A model generated the notes under the pieces. The model searched no databases. It had not been told where the DNA came from and saw nothing but the letters and a program-made list of their open reading frames with translations. Shown here piece after piece: positions 16,799-24,924 of a DNA stretch of 32,867 nt. The position numbers were made by a program, and so were the translations under genes. Source of the stretch: RFTU01 sp046094505 (lineage in GTDB: Bacteria > Pseudomonadota > Gammaproteobacteria > Burkholderiales > Burkholderiaceae_C). How positions within the stretch are numbered: position 1 is the first letter of the stretch; each line of letters opens with the position of its first letter. The DNA lies in assembly GCA_046094505.1 (NCBI GenBank), contig JBJTHN010000005.1:1-32867 (forward strand). Direction: 5' to 3'.

Positions 16799-17670
16799 CG
16801 CTTCTGACACTGGGGGCAGAAGAAGGTGGAACGCTGCCCGATCACCACACGGCGAACGGGAGTGGCGCAGCGCGTGCAGGGCAGGCCCTCGCGGCCGTAC
16901 ACCCGCGTCTGGTCCTGAAATCCACCGCTCATGCCATGGACATCCCGAAAGTCCCGCAGGGTGGAGCCCCCCAAGGCCAGGGCTCGCAGCAGGGTCTGAC
17001 GCACCGCGTGCAACAAGCGCGCGGCTCGCGGGCGGCTGATGCGGTGGGCACGGGTGCGGGGGTCGATGCCCGCATCGAACAGGGCCTCGCAGGCGTAGAT
17101 GTTGCCAGCCCCGACCACCACATCGCCGGCCAGCAGCACCTGCTTGATGGGCGAACGCCGACGGTGCACCTGCTCATAAAACCAGGTCTCGCTCAAGGCT
17201 GGGTCATCCGGCTCCAGGCCCAGGCCGGCCAGAAGCTTGACCGCGGGCTGCTGGTCCAGCCCGGCCGACCACAGCACCGCCCCAAAGCGCCGAGGGTCGG
17301 TCAGCCCCAGCACACCGCGGTCGGTGTGGATGCGCACGTGTTCATGCAGGCCCGGCGGCGCATCGGCAGCAGCGCGGGGTTTAAAGGCCAAGGACCCCGA
17401 CATGCCCAAGTGCACCAGCAGTCCGCCGCCCGGCAACGCGCCCGTGGGCTGCGGTGCGGCGTGCGCAGGCACTGCCGCCGTGTTCAGCGACAACCACAGG
17501 TACTTTCCGCGCCGCGCCACCGGCCCGACCACCGCGCCCACCAGGCTGTGGGGGCTCACACCCAGCGGCCAGCGCAGGGGCTTGCCCATCTCGACAGACT
17601 CGATGCGCGCGCCCTGCAGCAGGGGTGCCAGGGTTTGGCGGGTGACCTCAACTTCGGGCAACTCGGGCAT
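16795..17670 (-). CDS. mutM: Formamidopyrimidine-DNA glycosylase
   Basis: MutM (Fpg) excises 8-oxoguanine and other oxidised purines. The 291-residue protein starts MPELPEVEVTRQTL with the catalytic N-terminal Pro2 and Glu3. It has the family GMSGSL segment, the GAGNIYACEALF helix-two-turn-helix segment and a C-terminal zinc finger C-x2-C-x16-C-x2-C. A short Ala/Pro/Gly-rich insertion at about residues 66-82 is unusual but lies before the conserved LLVHLGMSG. It is divergent from the TPR-protein gene and overlaps mutY by four bases. Confidence 0.97.
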   Translation of the reverse strand: MPELPEVEVTRQTLAPLLQGARIESVEMGKPLRWPLGVSPHSLVGAVVGPVARRGKYLWLSLNTAAVPAHAAPQPTGALPGGGLLVHLGMSGSLAFKPRAAADAPPGLHEHVRIHTDRGVLGLTDPRRFGAVLWSAGLDQQPAVKLLAGLGLEPDDPALSETWFYEQVHRRRSPIKQVLLAGDVVVGAGNIYACEALFDAGIDPRTRAHRISRPRAARLLHAVRQTLLRALALGGSTLRDFRDVHGMSGGFQDQTRVYGREGLPCTRCATPVRRVVIGQRSTFFCPQCQKR

Positions 17671-17760
17671 GGCTGCATTATTGAGGCCCCCGGGCAGCCT
17701 TCACCGGTGCAGGTCCATGCCCATCCTCCCTAAAATGGGCGCGCACCCTCGAAGGCATCC

Positions 17761-19716
17761 ATGACCCCCACTCCCACGCCGCGCGCGACCGCGAGCGCTT
17801 TTCTGCCGGGCCCACTGTTGGCCTCGCTAATGGGCCTTGTGCTGGCATGGCCCGCCGCGGGTGCCTGGTCGCAAACCGCACCGCGCGCGCCAGCTGAAGC
17901 GGCCGCGGGCAGCGGCGCGGCGGCATCCGCACAGCCCGCCCCGTCGTCACGGCTGGACGCGCCGCTGTTCTACCAGCTGCTCATTGGCGAGCTGGAGCTG
18001 CGCCAGGGGCAGCCGGCCACCGCCTATGCGGTGTTGCTGGACGCCGCGCGCCGCACACGTGACGAGTCCTTGTATGAGCGGGCGGTGGACATTGCGCTGA
18101 AGGCACAAGCAGGCAACGAGGCCTTGGTGGCGGCCACCGCCTGGCGACAGGCGCTGCCGGCCTCGTTGGCGGCCGTGCGCGCGCAGGTGCGCATCCTCTT
18201 GGCGCTCAACCGGCTGGGGGCCATGGGCGAACCGCTGCGCCGCCTGATCGAGCTGACCCCCGATGAAGAGCGCCCCGGCACCATTGCAGCCTTGCCGCGC
18301 CTGCTGCGCGGCCACCCTGACCCGCGTGCGGCCCTGCAACTGATGCAATCGGTGCTGATTCCGCTGGCCGAGCGCCCCGCCACACGAATCCCGGCTCAGT
18401 TGGCCCTGGCCCGTGCCCTGATGCAGGCCGGCCAAAGCGCGCCGGCCCTGGCATTGGCCCGTGATGTGGCCCAGCGCCAGCCCGATGCACCAGGCCCCGC
18501 GCTCTTGGCCCTGGAAATGCTGGACAGCAGCCCCGAGTCCGAGGCCTTGGTGTTGCAGTATCTGGGCCAAGCACAGGCCGAACCCCAGGTGCGCCAGAGC
18601 TACGCACAGTGGCTGGCCCTGCGCCAGCGCCATGGGCCGGCCTTGGTCCAACTGCAGCGGGTGACGCAGGCGCTGCCGGAGTCCGCCGGCGCGTGGTTTC
18701 AGCTGGGCGTGGTGGCCGCAGACATTCAGGAGCGGGCCCAAGCCACGGCGGCGCTCCAGCGCTTCTTGGATTTGGACACGGCGCAGGCGCAGGCTCAGGC
18801 GCGAGTTGGGGCCGCAGCGTCCACGGCCGTGTCGGAGCGCGCCGGCCCTGCGGGTTCGGGCGAACCCGAGCGCGAAGACGGGTCAGCGCGTGAAGAGGAA
18901 GAAGCCGAGGCACGCGAGGCCGGCCGCCAAGCGCTGCAAATTCAACAGGCCCGGCGCAACCGTGCGCGCTTGCTGCTGTCCCAACTGGCCATCGACCAGG
19001 GCGACTTCGCCGCTGCGCAGCGCTGGCTGCAGGCCATGGAAGGTCAGGCTGCGGGCCTGGAGGTGCAGTCCCGCCGCGCCTTGATCCTGGCGCGCCAGGG
19101 CAAGCTGGACCAGGCCCGCGCCCTGATCCGTTCGGCCCCGCAAGCCAATGCCGCCGAAGCACTGGGCAAGCTGCTGGCCGAGGCGCAGTTGCTGCGCACG
19201 CTGGATCGTTGGAAGGACGCCCGTTCCGTCTTGATGCGGGCTCGAGAGCAACACCCCCAAGACACCGATGTGCTGTACGAGTTGGCCTTGGTGCTGGAGC
19301 GCATGGGGCAGCACGAAGAAATGGAACGCCACCTGCGCCGCATCCTCGAACTGCGGCCCGACCACCACCACGCCTACAACGCCCTGGGGTACTCGCTGGC
19401 TGAGCGTGGCGTTCGGCTGGAGGAAGCGCAACGACTGATCGAACGCGCTCTGGAGCTGGCGCCGGGCGACCCCTTCATCACCGACAGCATGGGCTGGGTG
19501 CTGTTCCGCCAGGGCCAGGCCGGCAAGGCCGTTGAGCTGTTGCGCCAAGCCTATGAAGCGCGGCCCGACACCGAAATCGGCGTCCACTTGGGCGAAGTGC
19601 TGTGGTCGCTGGGCCAACGCGATGAGGCCCGGCGCATCTGGCGCGCGTCACGCGACCGCGATGCCCAGAACAAGCTGCTGCGCGACACCCTGGCACGGAT
19701 CAAGGTGGATTTGTGA
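17761..19716 (+). CDS. Exported tetratricopeptide-repeat protein
   Basis: The 651-residue protein has an N-terminal signal segment (about residues 14-38, AWPAAGAWSQ), an Ala-rich stretch, then a series of helical repeats across nearly the whole length. The clearest TPR units are in the C-terminal third (for example DTDVLYELALVLERMGQHEEMERHLRRILEL, given here only as a landmark from 19264). A charged acidic insert rich in Glu/Arg lies near residues 365-385. TPR proteins of this kind next to lolB are common in Betaproteobacteria; a role in envelope assembly is an inference from position. GAAGG at 17751-17755 is the ribosome-binding site. Its stop overlaps the GTG of lolB. Confidence 0.9.
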   Translation: MTPTPTPRATASAFLPGPLLASLMGLVLAWPAAGAWSQTAPRAPAEAAAGSGAAASAQPAPSSRLDAPLFYQLLIGELELRQGQPATAYAVLLDAARRTRDESLYERAVDIALKAQAGNEALVAATAWRQALPASLAAVRAQVRILLALNRLGAMGEPLRRLIELTPDEERPGTIAALPRLLRGHPDPRAALQLMQSVLIPLAERPATRIPAQLALARALMQAGQSAPALALARDVAQRQPDAPGPALLALEMLDSSPESEALVLQYLGQAQAEPQVRQSYAQWLALRQRHGPALVQLQRVTQALPESAGAWFQLGVVAADIQERAQATAALQRFLDLDTAQAQAQARVGAAASTAVSERAGPAGSGEPEREDGSAREEEEAEAREAGRQALQIQQARRNRARLLLSQLAIDQGDFAAAQRWLQAMEGQAAGLEVQSRRALILARQGKLDQARALIRSAPQANAAEALGKLLAEAQLLRTLDRWKDARSVLMRAREQHPQDTDVLYELALVLERMGQHEEMERHLRRILELRPDHHHAYNALGYSLAERGVRLEEAQRLIERALELAPGDPFITDSMGWVLFRQGQAGKAVELLRQAYEARPDTEIGVHLGEVLWSLGQRDEARRIWRASRDRDAQNKLLRDTLARIKVDL

Positions 19717-20396
19717 CCGGCTTGGGGTGCCACGTGAAGTGGCCCGCCACGGCCAGCCGCACAGCCCTGCTGGGCTGCTGTGTGCTGTTGAGCGCCTGTA
19801 CCGCCCTGGGCACGCGGCCGCCTGAATCGAGGCCAGAGGCCTCTTCAGCCACCGCCACGGCCGCCCCCTCAACAGGGGCCTCGACGGTGGCCACGGTGCA
19901 GGCCGCGCCACGGCATCAGTTCAGTGGGCGCTTGAGCCTTCGGGTGCAGCAGGTGCGCACCGGTGCCACCGATGGCGCCACCCTGCTGTTCGAGTTCGAG
20001 GGAACGCCGCAAGAAGGCAGCCTGGTGCTGCAGACCGTGATCGGCACGGCGGTGGCCACGGCGCGCTGGGACGCCCAGGGCGCGGAGATCATCACCCCGC
20101 AGGGCAAGCGCACCGGGCCCACCCTGGACGACGTGGCCGTGGCCCTGTTGGGGCAGGCCCTGCCGCTGGAAGCTCTGCTGCACTGGGTGCGGGCACAGCC
20201 CTGGGGCAAGGCCTCGCACCAGGCAAGCCCGCAAGGGTTCGAGCAACTGGGCTGGATGGTGTCGCTGGAGGGTTGGCACGAGCGTGTGATCACGGCGCGG
20301 CGCAGCGCCCGTGCCGACCGCCCCGATGATCTGGACATCACCGTGCGGGCCCGCCTGGACGAGGCCCCCTCCGCCGAGCGAGTACACACGCCCTGA
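19713..20396 (+). CDS. lolB: Outer membrane lipoprotein insertion protein LolB
   Basis: LolB receives lipoproteins from LolA and inserts them in the outer membrane. The 227-residue protein starts with GTG at 19713 inside the stop of the TPR gene (GTGA). It has a signal peptide with lipobox LSAC, so Cys29 should be lipidated. An Ala/Thr/Ser-rich linker follows, then the LolB beta-barrel domain beginning FSGRLSLRV. The short GWMVSLEGWHE segment near the end fits the family. It is coupled to ispE downstream (TGATG at 20394-20398). Confidence 0.93.
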   Translation: MTGLGCHVKWPATASRTALLGCCVLLSACTALGTRPPESRPEASSATATAAPSTGASTVATVQAAPRHQFSGRLSLRVQQVRTGATDGATLLFEFEGTPQEGSLVLQTVIGTAVATARWDAQGAEIITPQGKRTGPTLDDVAVALLGQALPLEALLHWVRAQPWGKASHQASPQGFEQLGWMVSLEGWHERVITARRSARADRPDDLDITVRARLDEAPSAERVHTP

Positions 20397-21295
20397 TGAT
20401 GAGCACGCTCACCGACCTGCAGGCACCGGCCAAGCTCAATGTCTTCCTGCGTGTGGTGGGGCGCCGCGAGGATGGCTACCACCTCCTGCAGTCGCTGTTC
20501 GTGCTGCTGGACTGGCACGATACGCTGCACTTGGAAGTCCGCCGCGATGGGCAGATCCACCGCCACGACCTGGGGCAAGCCCTGCCGGCCGATGACCTGT
20601 GCCTGCGCGCTGCACGGCTGCTGCAGCAGCACAGCGGCTGCAGCCTGGGTGTGGACATCAGCATTCTGAAGGTGCTGCCCTCGGGCGCGGGCATGGGAGG
20701 GGGCAGCTCCGATGCCGCCACGGTGCTCATGGGCCTGAACAGGCTGTGGAACCTGGCTTGGAGCCGGCCCCGCTTGGCGCAATTGGGCCTGCAACTGGGG
20801 GCCGACATTCCCTTTTTTCTGGGGGGTGGCAGCGCCATCGTGGAGGGTATCGGCGAGCGGCTGACGCCCGTGGCCTTGCGCCCACGCCACTACCTGGTCG
20901 TCAAGCCCCCCGTTGGGGTGAGCACGCAGACGATCTTTCGGGACCCAAGCCTCACAAGGGACTCCAAAGCTGCTATAGTAGAGGGCTTTATTGCAGACCC
21001 GCTGGTCATGGATGCCATGCTTGACGGGCGCGCGGACCTTCCGAATGATCTTCAGGCGGTGGCTGTGAGGCACGCGCCCGAAATCGGCGAGGTGGTTGAC
21101 TGGCTCAGCGCCCATTGGGGCAACGGGCAGATGACCGGCTCCGGCAGTGCCGTGTTTGCGAGAGAGACCGTTGCAAACGCGCCTCTGATGGCGACCGCAC
21201 CGGGCCAAAGCCTGCTTCAGGCCAAGCCCGAACCGTGGGAGGCGCGTTGGTGTCGGAGCCTGGTGCAGCACCCCGTGGTGGCGCGTCTGGGCTGA
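20396..21295 (+). CDS. ispE: 4-diphosphocytidyl-2-C-methyl-D-erythritol kinase
   Basis: IspE phosphorylates CDP-methylerythritol in the non-mevalonate isoprenoid pathway. The 299-residue GHMP kinase has the N-terminal APAKLNVFLRVVGRREDGYH segment, the ATP-binding PSGAGMGGGSSDAA (95-108), a GADIPFF segment and the C-terminal MTGSGSAVFA loop. Two consecutive ATGs (20396 and 20399) are possible starts; the first shares one base with the lolB stop. Downstream is tRNA-Gln. Confidence 0.97.
   Translation: MMSTLTDLQAPAKLNVFLRVVGRREDGYHLLQSLFVLLDWHDTLHLEVRRDGQIHRHDLGQALPADDLCLRAARLLQQHSGCSLGVDISILKVLPSGAGMGGGSSDAATVLMGLNRLWNLAWSRPRLAQLGLQLGADIPFFLGGGSAIVEGIGERLTPVALRPRHYLVVKPPVGVSTQTIFRDPSLTRDSKAAIVEGFIADPLVMDAMLDGRADLPNDLQAVAVRHAPEIGEVVDWLSAHWGNGQMTGSGSAVFARETVANAPLMATAPGQSLLQAKPEPWEARWCRSLVQHPVVARLG
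20951..20979 (+). promoter_or_regulatory. Possible promoter inside ispE upstream of tRNA-Gln/prs
   Basis: A CTCACA -35-like box (4 of 6 matches) and a TATAGT -10 box (5 of 6) are 17 bases apart in an AT-richer patch within ispE. It could drive the tRNA-Gln-prs unit about 380 bases downstream, but it may be chance. Confidence 0.25.
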
Positions 21296-21357
21296 AGGCA
21301 GTCAAGGGCCTGTGCCCTTGCAAGGTTGAAGGGTGTGGCGCAAGCCGCATCCGGTGT

Positions 21358-21434
21358 AGGGGAGTCGCCAAGTTGGTTAAGGCATCGGATTTTGATTCCG
21401 ACATGCGAGGGTTCGAGTCCTTCCTCCCCTGCCA
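21358..21434 (+). tRNA. tRNA-Gln, anticodon TTG
   Basis: A complete cloverleaf of 77 nt with encoded CCA: acceptor AGGGGAG/CTCCCCT, discriminator G73, anticodon stem TCGGA/TCCGA with loop TTTTGAT (anticodon TTG at 21392-21394), T-arm GAGGG-TTCGAGT-CCTTC. It reads Gln codons CAA and CAG. The position just before prs is conserved in Betaproteobacteria as I recall it, and the two may share a transcript. Confidence 0.97.
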
Positions 21435-21493
21435 AAGCATTCGTCCTCAGCGACGCCGAGCATCCGGCCCTGCCGGCACCCCCGGAGATCTCC

Positions 21494-22456
21494 GTGCTCT
21501 TCAACACCGTCCTGTTCACCGGTAACGCCAACCCCACGTTGGCCCAGGAAATCGCCACCCACCTCGGGGTCGATCTGGGCAAGGCGCATGTGGGGCGGTT
21601 CTCTGATGGTGAAGTGACGGTGGAGATCCAACAGAACGTTCGCGCACGCGACGTGTTCGTGGTGCAGCCCACCTGCGCGCCCACGAACGAGAACCTGATG
21701 GAACTCATGATCATGGTGGACGCCCTCAAGCGCGCCAGCGTCCGTCGCATCACGGCCGTAATCCCCTATTTCGGCTACGCACGGCAAGACCGCCGCCCGC
21801 GCAGCACCCGGGTGCCCATCAGCGCCAAGGTGGTGGCCAACCTGCTGGAAACCGTAGGCGTGGAGCGCGTGCTGACCATGGACCTGCACGCCGACCAGCT
21901 CCAGGGCTTCTTCGACATCCCGGTGGACAACATCTACGCCTCGCCGGTGTTGCTGTCCGACCTGAAAAGCAAGAACTACCGGGACCTGGTGGTGGTGTCG
22001 CCTGATGTGGGCGGGGTGGTGCGCGCGCGCGCCCTGGCCAAGCAACTGGGCTGCGACCTGGCCATCATCGATAAGCGCCGCCCGGCGGCCAACGTCTCGG
22101 AAGTGATGCACGTCATCGGCGAAATCGAAGGGCGCAACTGCGTGATCATGGACGACATGATCGACACGGCGGGCACCCTGTGCAAGGCTGCCGAGGTGCT
22201 CAAGGAGCGCGGCGCCAAGCGCGTGTATGCCTACTGCACCCACCCCATCCTGTCCGGGCCTGCGGTGCAACGCATCGCCTCCAGCCAAATGGACGAGGTG
22301 GTGATCACCAACACCATCCCGCTGTCTGAACCGGCCGCAGCCTGCGGCAAGATCCGCCAGCTGTCCGTGGCCTTCCTCTTTGCCGAAACCATCCGCCGCA
22401 TTTCGGACGGTGAGTCGGTTACGTCCCTGTTTGCGGAGCAGAACAACAACTTTTGA
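21494..22456 (+). CDS. prs: Ribose-phosphate pyrophosphokinase (PRPP synthetase)
   Basis: Prs makes PRPP from ribose 5-phosphate and ATP, feeding nucleotide, NAD and histidine synthesis (hisG in this window uses PRPP). The 320-residue protein has VGRFSDGEV, the flexible-loop segment YFGYARQDRRPRS, RVPISAKVVAN, and the PRPP-binding VIMDDMIDTAGTL. The start is GTG at 21494, with GGAG at 21484-21487 six bases upstream; it gives the expected N-terminus (LFNTVLFTGNANP). The frame stays open upstream through tRNA-Gln, so longer predictions are wrong. The last codons (AEQNNNF-stop) recur 65 bases downstream. Confidence 0.96.
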   Translation: MLFNTVLFTGNANPTLAQEIATHLGVDLGKAHVGRFSDGEVTVEIQQNVRARDVFVVQPTCAPTNENLMELMIMVDALKRASVRRITAVIPYFGYARQDRRPRSTRVPISAKVVANLLETVGVERVLTMDLHADQLQGFFDIPVDNIYASPVLLSDLKSKNYRDLVVVSPDVGGVVRARALAKQLGCDLAIIDKRRPAANVSEVMHVIGEIEGRNCVIMDDMIDTAGTLCKAAEVLKERGAKRVYAYCTHPILSGPAVQRIASSQMDEVVITNTIPLSEPAAACGKIRQLSVAFLFAETIRRISDGESVTSLFAEQNNNF

Positions 22457-22517
22457 ACCGCTGCGCTAGTCGCTCGCCGTGCGGCGCGCGCCAATCTGCG
22501 GAGCAGAACAACAACTT
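22432..22517 (+). repeat. 21-bp direct repeat at the prs 3' end
   Basis: The 21 bases at 22432-22452, which encode the last residues of Prs, recur perfectly at 22497-22517. The copies are offset by 65 bases, with 44 GC-rich bases between them that include the palindrome GGCGCGCGCC. After the second copy the sequence continues so that it, too, would read Phe-stop, but as TTC TAA rather than TTT TGA. Confidence 0.9.
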
Positions 22518-22531
22518 CTAATCCCACCCAT

Positions 22532-22637
22532 TCGGTGCAGTGCCCCTTGCCAAGCGGGCTTTGCACCGATGTCGCCGACCACAAGGGGCCTGTGCCCTGC
22601 GGGTCATCTTCCTTCGAAGCCTGGTCGCGGGCTTCGA
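22532..22637 (+). promoter_or_regulatory. Structured leader of rplY
   Basis: The region before rplY holds two perfect 8-bp inverted repeats: TCGGTGCA (22532-22539) with TGCACCGA (22562-22569), and TCGAAGCC (22614-22621) with GGCTTCGA (22630-22637, 8-nt loop). A smaller GGGC/GCCC hairpin lies between them (22586-22597). The last stem ends nine bases before the GGAG ribosome-binding site at 22647-22650. It could be an autoregulatory ribosomal-protein leader, but this rests only on position and folding by eye. Confidence 0.4.
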
Positions 22638-22656
22638 GCTCTTCTTGGAGTGTTTT

Positions 22657-23301
22657 ATGAAATTCGTCGCCTTTGAGCGCACCCTGCAGGGGACCGGAGC
22701 GAGCCGCCGCCTGCGCAACGCCGGCAAGGTGCCCGGTATCGTTTACGGAGCTGGTGAGCCGTCCATGATCGAACTCGATCACAACGCGCTGTACCACGCC
22801 CTGAAGAAGGAATCTTTCCACTCGTCGATCCTCGACATGGAAGTGGGCGGCCAGTCGCACAAGGTGTTGCTTCGTGACTTCCAGATGCACCCGTGGCGCC
22901 AGCAGGTGCTGCACATCGACTTCCAGCGCGTGGACGCCACGACCAAGCTGCGCAAGAAGGTGCCCCTGCACTTCACCGGCGAAGAGAATTCGCCTGCTGT
23001 AAAGACCGACAAGTGCGTGGTCTCGCACGTGGCCACCGACGTGGAAATCGAGTGCTTGGCCATGGCCCTGCCCGAGTTCATCAACGTGGACCTGTCGGGC
23101 CTGGTTCGCGGCAAGTCGCTGCACGTCTCGGACATCGTGGCCCCTGAAGGTGCCAAGGTCGTGCGCCACGGCAGCCTCGACCCGGTGATCGTTGCGGTGG
23201 CCGAGCCCAAGGCTGAAGAGGAAGTCGTGACAGCCGCCGCGCCGGCTGCCGAGCCTGCCAAAGGCAAGGGCAAGAAGGACGAGAAGCAGAACAAGAAGTA
23301 A
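22657..23301 (+). CDS. rplY: 50S ribosomal protein L25 (general stress protein Ctc type)
   Basis: L25 binds 5S rRNA in the large subunit. The 214-residue protein is the long TL5/Ctc form: an L25 domain (about 1-95, with RRLRNAGKVPGIVYG), a C-terminal beta domain (about 100-185) and an Ala/Lys-rich tail ending KKDEKQNKK. The start at 22657 has GGAG at 22647-22650 six bases upstream; an upstream in-frame start at 22540 gives an unrelated N-terminus. A strong intrinsic terminator follows. Confidence 0.97.
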   Translation: MKFVAFERTLQGTGASRRLRNAGKVPGIVYGAGEPSMIELDHNALYHALKKESFHSSILDMEVGGQSHKVLLRDFQMHPWRQQVLHIDFQRVDATTKLRKKVPLHFTGEENSPAVKTDKCVVSHVATDVEIECLAMALPEFINVDLSGLVRGKSLHVSDIVAPEGAKVVRHGSLDPVIVAVAEPKAEEEVVTAAAPAAEPAKGKGKKDEKQNKK

Positions 23302-23336
23302 GTCCAAAGGGGGTCCACCCCCTGGTCTGATGCAAT

Positions 23337-23358
23337 GGGCACTTCGGTGCCCCTTTTT
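23337..23358 (+). terminator. Intrinsic terminator after rplY
   Basis: Stem GGGCAC (23337-23342) with GTGCCC (23347-23352), a stable TTCG tetraloop, and five T residues at 23354-23358. It separates the prs/rplY unit from pth. Confidence 0.85.
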
Positions 23359-23462
23359 GTATGGCGCAGGCGGCGGCCCCCTTGGGCGGCACCCTGGGTG
23401 GCGACCCTTGAGGGTGCGCGCGTGGCCCACCCAAGCCCACAGCCCGCCCGGATAATCCGCCC

Positions 23463-24146
23463 ATGATCCGACTCATCGTAGGCTTGGGCAATCCAGGGCC
23501 CGAACACGCCGACACCCGTCACAACGCCGGCTTCTGGTGGGTCGATCGGGCAGCACAGCGGCTCAAGGCGCAGCTGTCGCCCGACAAGGCCTACTTCGCA
23601 GAGGTGGCACGGGTGAACAGCGCCTTACCCGGCCTGTCCCAGCCCGTATGGCTGCTCAAGCCGCAAACCTACATGAACCTCAGCGGCAAGTCGGTGGGGG
23701 CCTTGGCGCGCTTCTTCAAGCTCAGCCCAGCCGAAATCCTGGTGGTGCACGATGAACTCGACCTGCTGCCTGGGCAGGTCAAGCTCAAGCAAGGGGGCGG
23801 GTCGGCCGGCCACAACGGTCTGAAAGACATCAGCGCGCAGCTGGGCTCGCCTCAGTATTGGCGTCTGCGCCTGGGGATCGGCCACCCGGGTGACCGCGCC
23901 GAGGTGGCCGCCTTCGTTCTGCGCAAGCCACCCGCGTCTGAGCTTGAATTGATCGAGCAAGCCATGGCCAAGTCCCTGCAGGCACTGGAGCCCTTCCTCA
24001 GGGGCGAGTTGGAGGCCGCTGGCCGCCTGATCCACGCGCAACCGCAGCGCCCCAAGCCGCCGAAGCCGACCCAGCTCCAGACACCCCACCCCACCCAACC
24101 GCCGGCGCCATCAGCGTCCGCCCCCGATGCCAAGACGGGCGGCTGA
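23463..24146 (+). CDS. pth: Peptidyl-tRNA hydrolase
   Basis: Pth recycles peptidyl-tRNAs released from stalled ribosomes. The 227-residue protein has the active-site segment GLGNPGPEHADTRHNAGF with catalytic His20, the KPQTYMNLSG segment, VVHDELDL (Asp97) and the GSAGHNGLK signature. The core ends near residue 190; the last 35 or so residues are a Pro/Thr/Lys-rich tail not found in the E. coli enzyme (194 residues). The 3' end overlaps the next ORF by 20 bases in another frame. Confidence 0.96.
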   Translation: MIRLIVGLGNPGPEHADTRHNAGFWWVDRAAQRLKAQLSPDKAYFAEVARVNSALPGLSQPVWLLKPQTYMNLSGKSVGALARFFKLSPAEILVVHDELDLLPGQVKLKQGGGSAGHNGLKDISAQLGSPQYWRLRLGIGHPGDRAEVAAFVLRKPPASELELIEQAMAKSLQALEPFLRGELEAAGRLIHAQPQRPKPPKPTQLQTPHPTQPPAPSASAPDAKTGG

Positions 24147-24729
24147 AAGCGGCTGGGCCCTCTGGCAGCGCTGGGCTGCGGGCTTGGCCCGATTGGCCGC
24201 TGCCGTGGCTGCGAGCCCGGCCCTATTGGCCTGTGCCGTGGCCTGTGCCCTGGCGACGGGTACAGCAGGTGCGGCTGTTGCGGCAGTCCCCGTGAGCGCC
24301 CGCGATTCCGCGCCCAAGGCCAGCACCACCGTGTTTCGCTGCACACCCTCGGCCGATCGGCCCGGTGCGGTGCTCTACACCGACCAGCCCTGCCCTGGTG
24401 GCGTGGCCCTGCAGGCCTCGGATACACGCACGAAGGCCCAGGCCCAAGCCGCGCAGGCGCGGGTGCACCAAGAAGGCCAGTGGGCACAAGCCCAAGCCGA
24501 ACAGCGACGCCGTGAAGCGCTGCAGCACGCCGCACTGGCTCAGCGCCAGCCGACGGTCATGGGCCGTCAACAGGTGGACATCAGCACACAGGCCCGCCGC
24601 GATGCGCTGCGCGAGGCGGAGCTCAGGCGGATGGCCCGCCCTCACCGAGCGGTGCCGCCGGGGCCTGCGCCCGAGCCTCGCGCTGCAGGCGGCGGTAGCG
24701 CTCCCAAAGCGAAGCCTGATCGTCCTTGA
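24127..24729 (+). CDS. Putative exported DUF4124-like protein
   Basis: The 200-residue frame has an Ala-rich hydrophobic N-terminus (about 17-55) that could be a signal peptide, then TTVFRC...VLYTDQPCPGG, which resembles the DUF4124 pattern (F-x-C...Y-[ST]-D-x-P-C-x-G) of small periplasmic proteins, then a Gln/Ala/Arg-rich predicted helix. No function is known. The ATG at 24127 lacks a clear ribosome-binding site and overlaps pth by 20 bases, so the true start may be a downstream GTG. Its last 107 bases overlap the 3' end of the ferredoxin gene on the opposite strand. Confidence 0.65.
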   Translation: MPRRAAESGWALWQRWAAGLARLAAAVAASPALLACAVACALATGTAGAAVAAVPVSARDSAPKASTTVFRCTPSADRPGAVLYTDQPCPGGVALQASDTRTKAQAQAAQARVHQEGQWAQAQAEQRRREALQHAALAQRQPTVMGRQQVDISTQARRDALREAELRRMARPHRAVPPGPAPEPRAAGGGSAPKAKPDRP

Positions 24730-24922
24730 CCATCGGGTTCAAGGGAATGCAGTCCACTGGGCACACCTGGCGGCACTGCGGCTCTTCAAAGTGGCCCACG
24801 CACTCGGTGCAGCGCTGGGGGTCAATGTCGTAGTGCTCGGCGCCCATGGCGATGGCGTCGTTGGGGCACTCGGGCTCGCACACATCGCAGTTGATGCACT
24901 CGTCGGTGATCATCAGGGCCAT
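24623..24922 (-). CDS. YfhL-type 2[4Fe-4S] ferredoxin
   Basis: The 99-residue ferredoxin carries a first cluster motif C9-x2-C12-x2-C15-x3-C19-P and a second motif C38-x2-C41-x8-C50-x3-C54, the long-insert spacing of the Allochromatium/YfhL ferredoxin group, followed by a C-terminal helix with WERYRRLQREA. It is an electron carrier whose partner is unknown. The ATG at 24922 lies two bases after the coaD stop; Met4 (24913) is an alternative. The tail (about residues 85-99) is low-complexity and overlaps the convergent DUF4124-like gene. Confidence 0.95.
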   Translation of the reverse strand: MALMITDECINCDVCEPECPNDAIAMGAEHYDIDPQRCTECVGHFEEPQCRQVCPVDCIPLNPMVKDDQASLWERYRRLQREARAQAPAAPLGEGGPSA

Positions 24923-24924
24923 GA

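Noticed and set aside
21326..21493. Longer prs start through tRNA-Gln
   Set aside because: The frame is open by chance across the tRNA; GTG at 21494 has a good ribosome-binding site and gives the family N-terminus.
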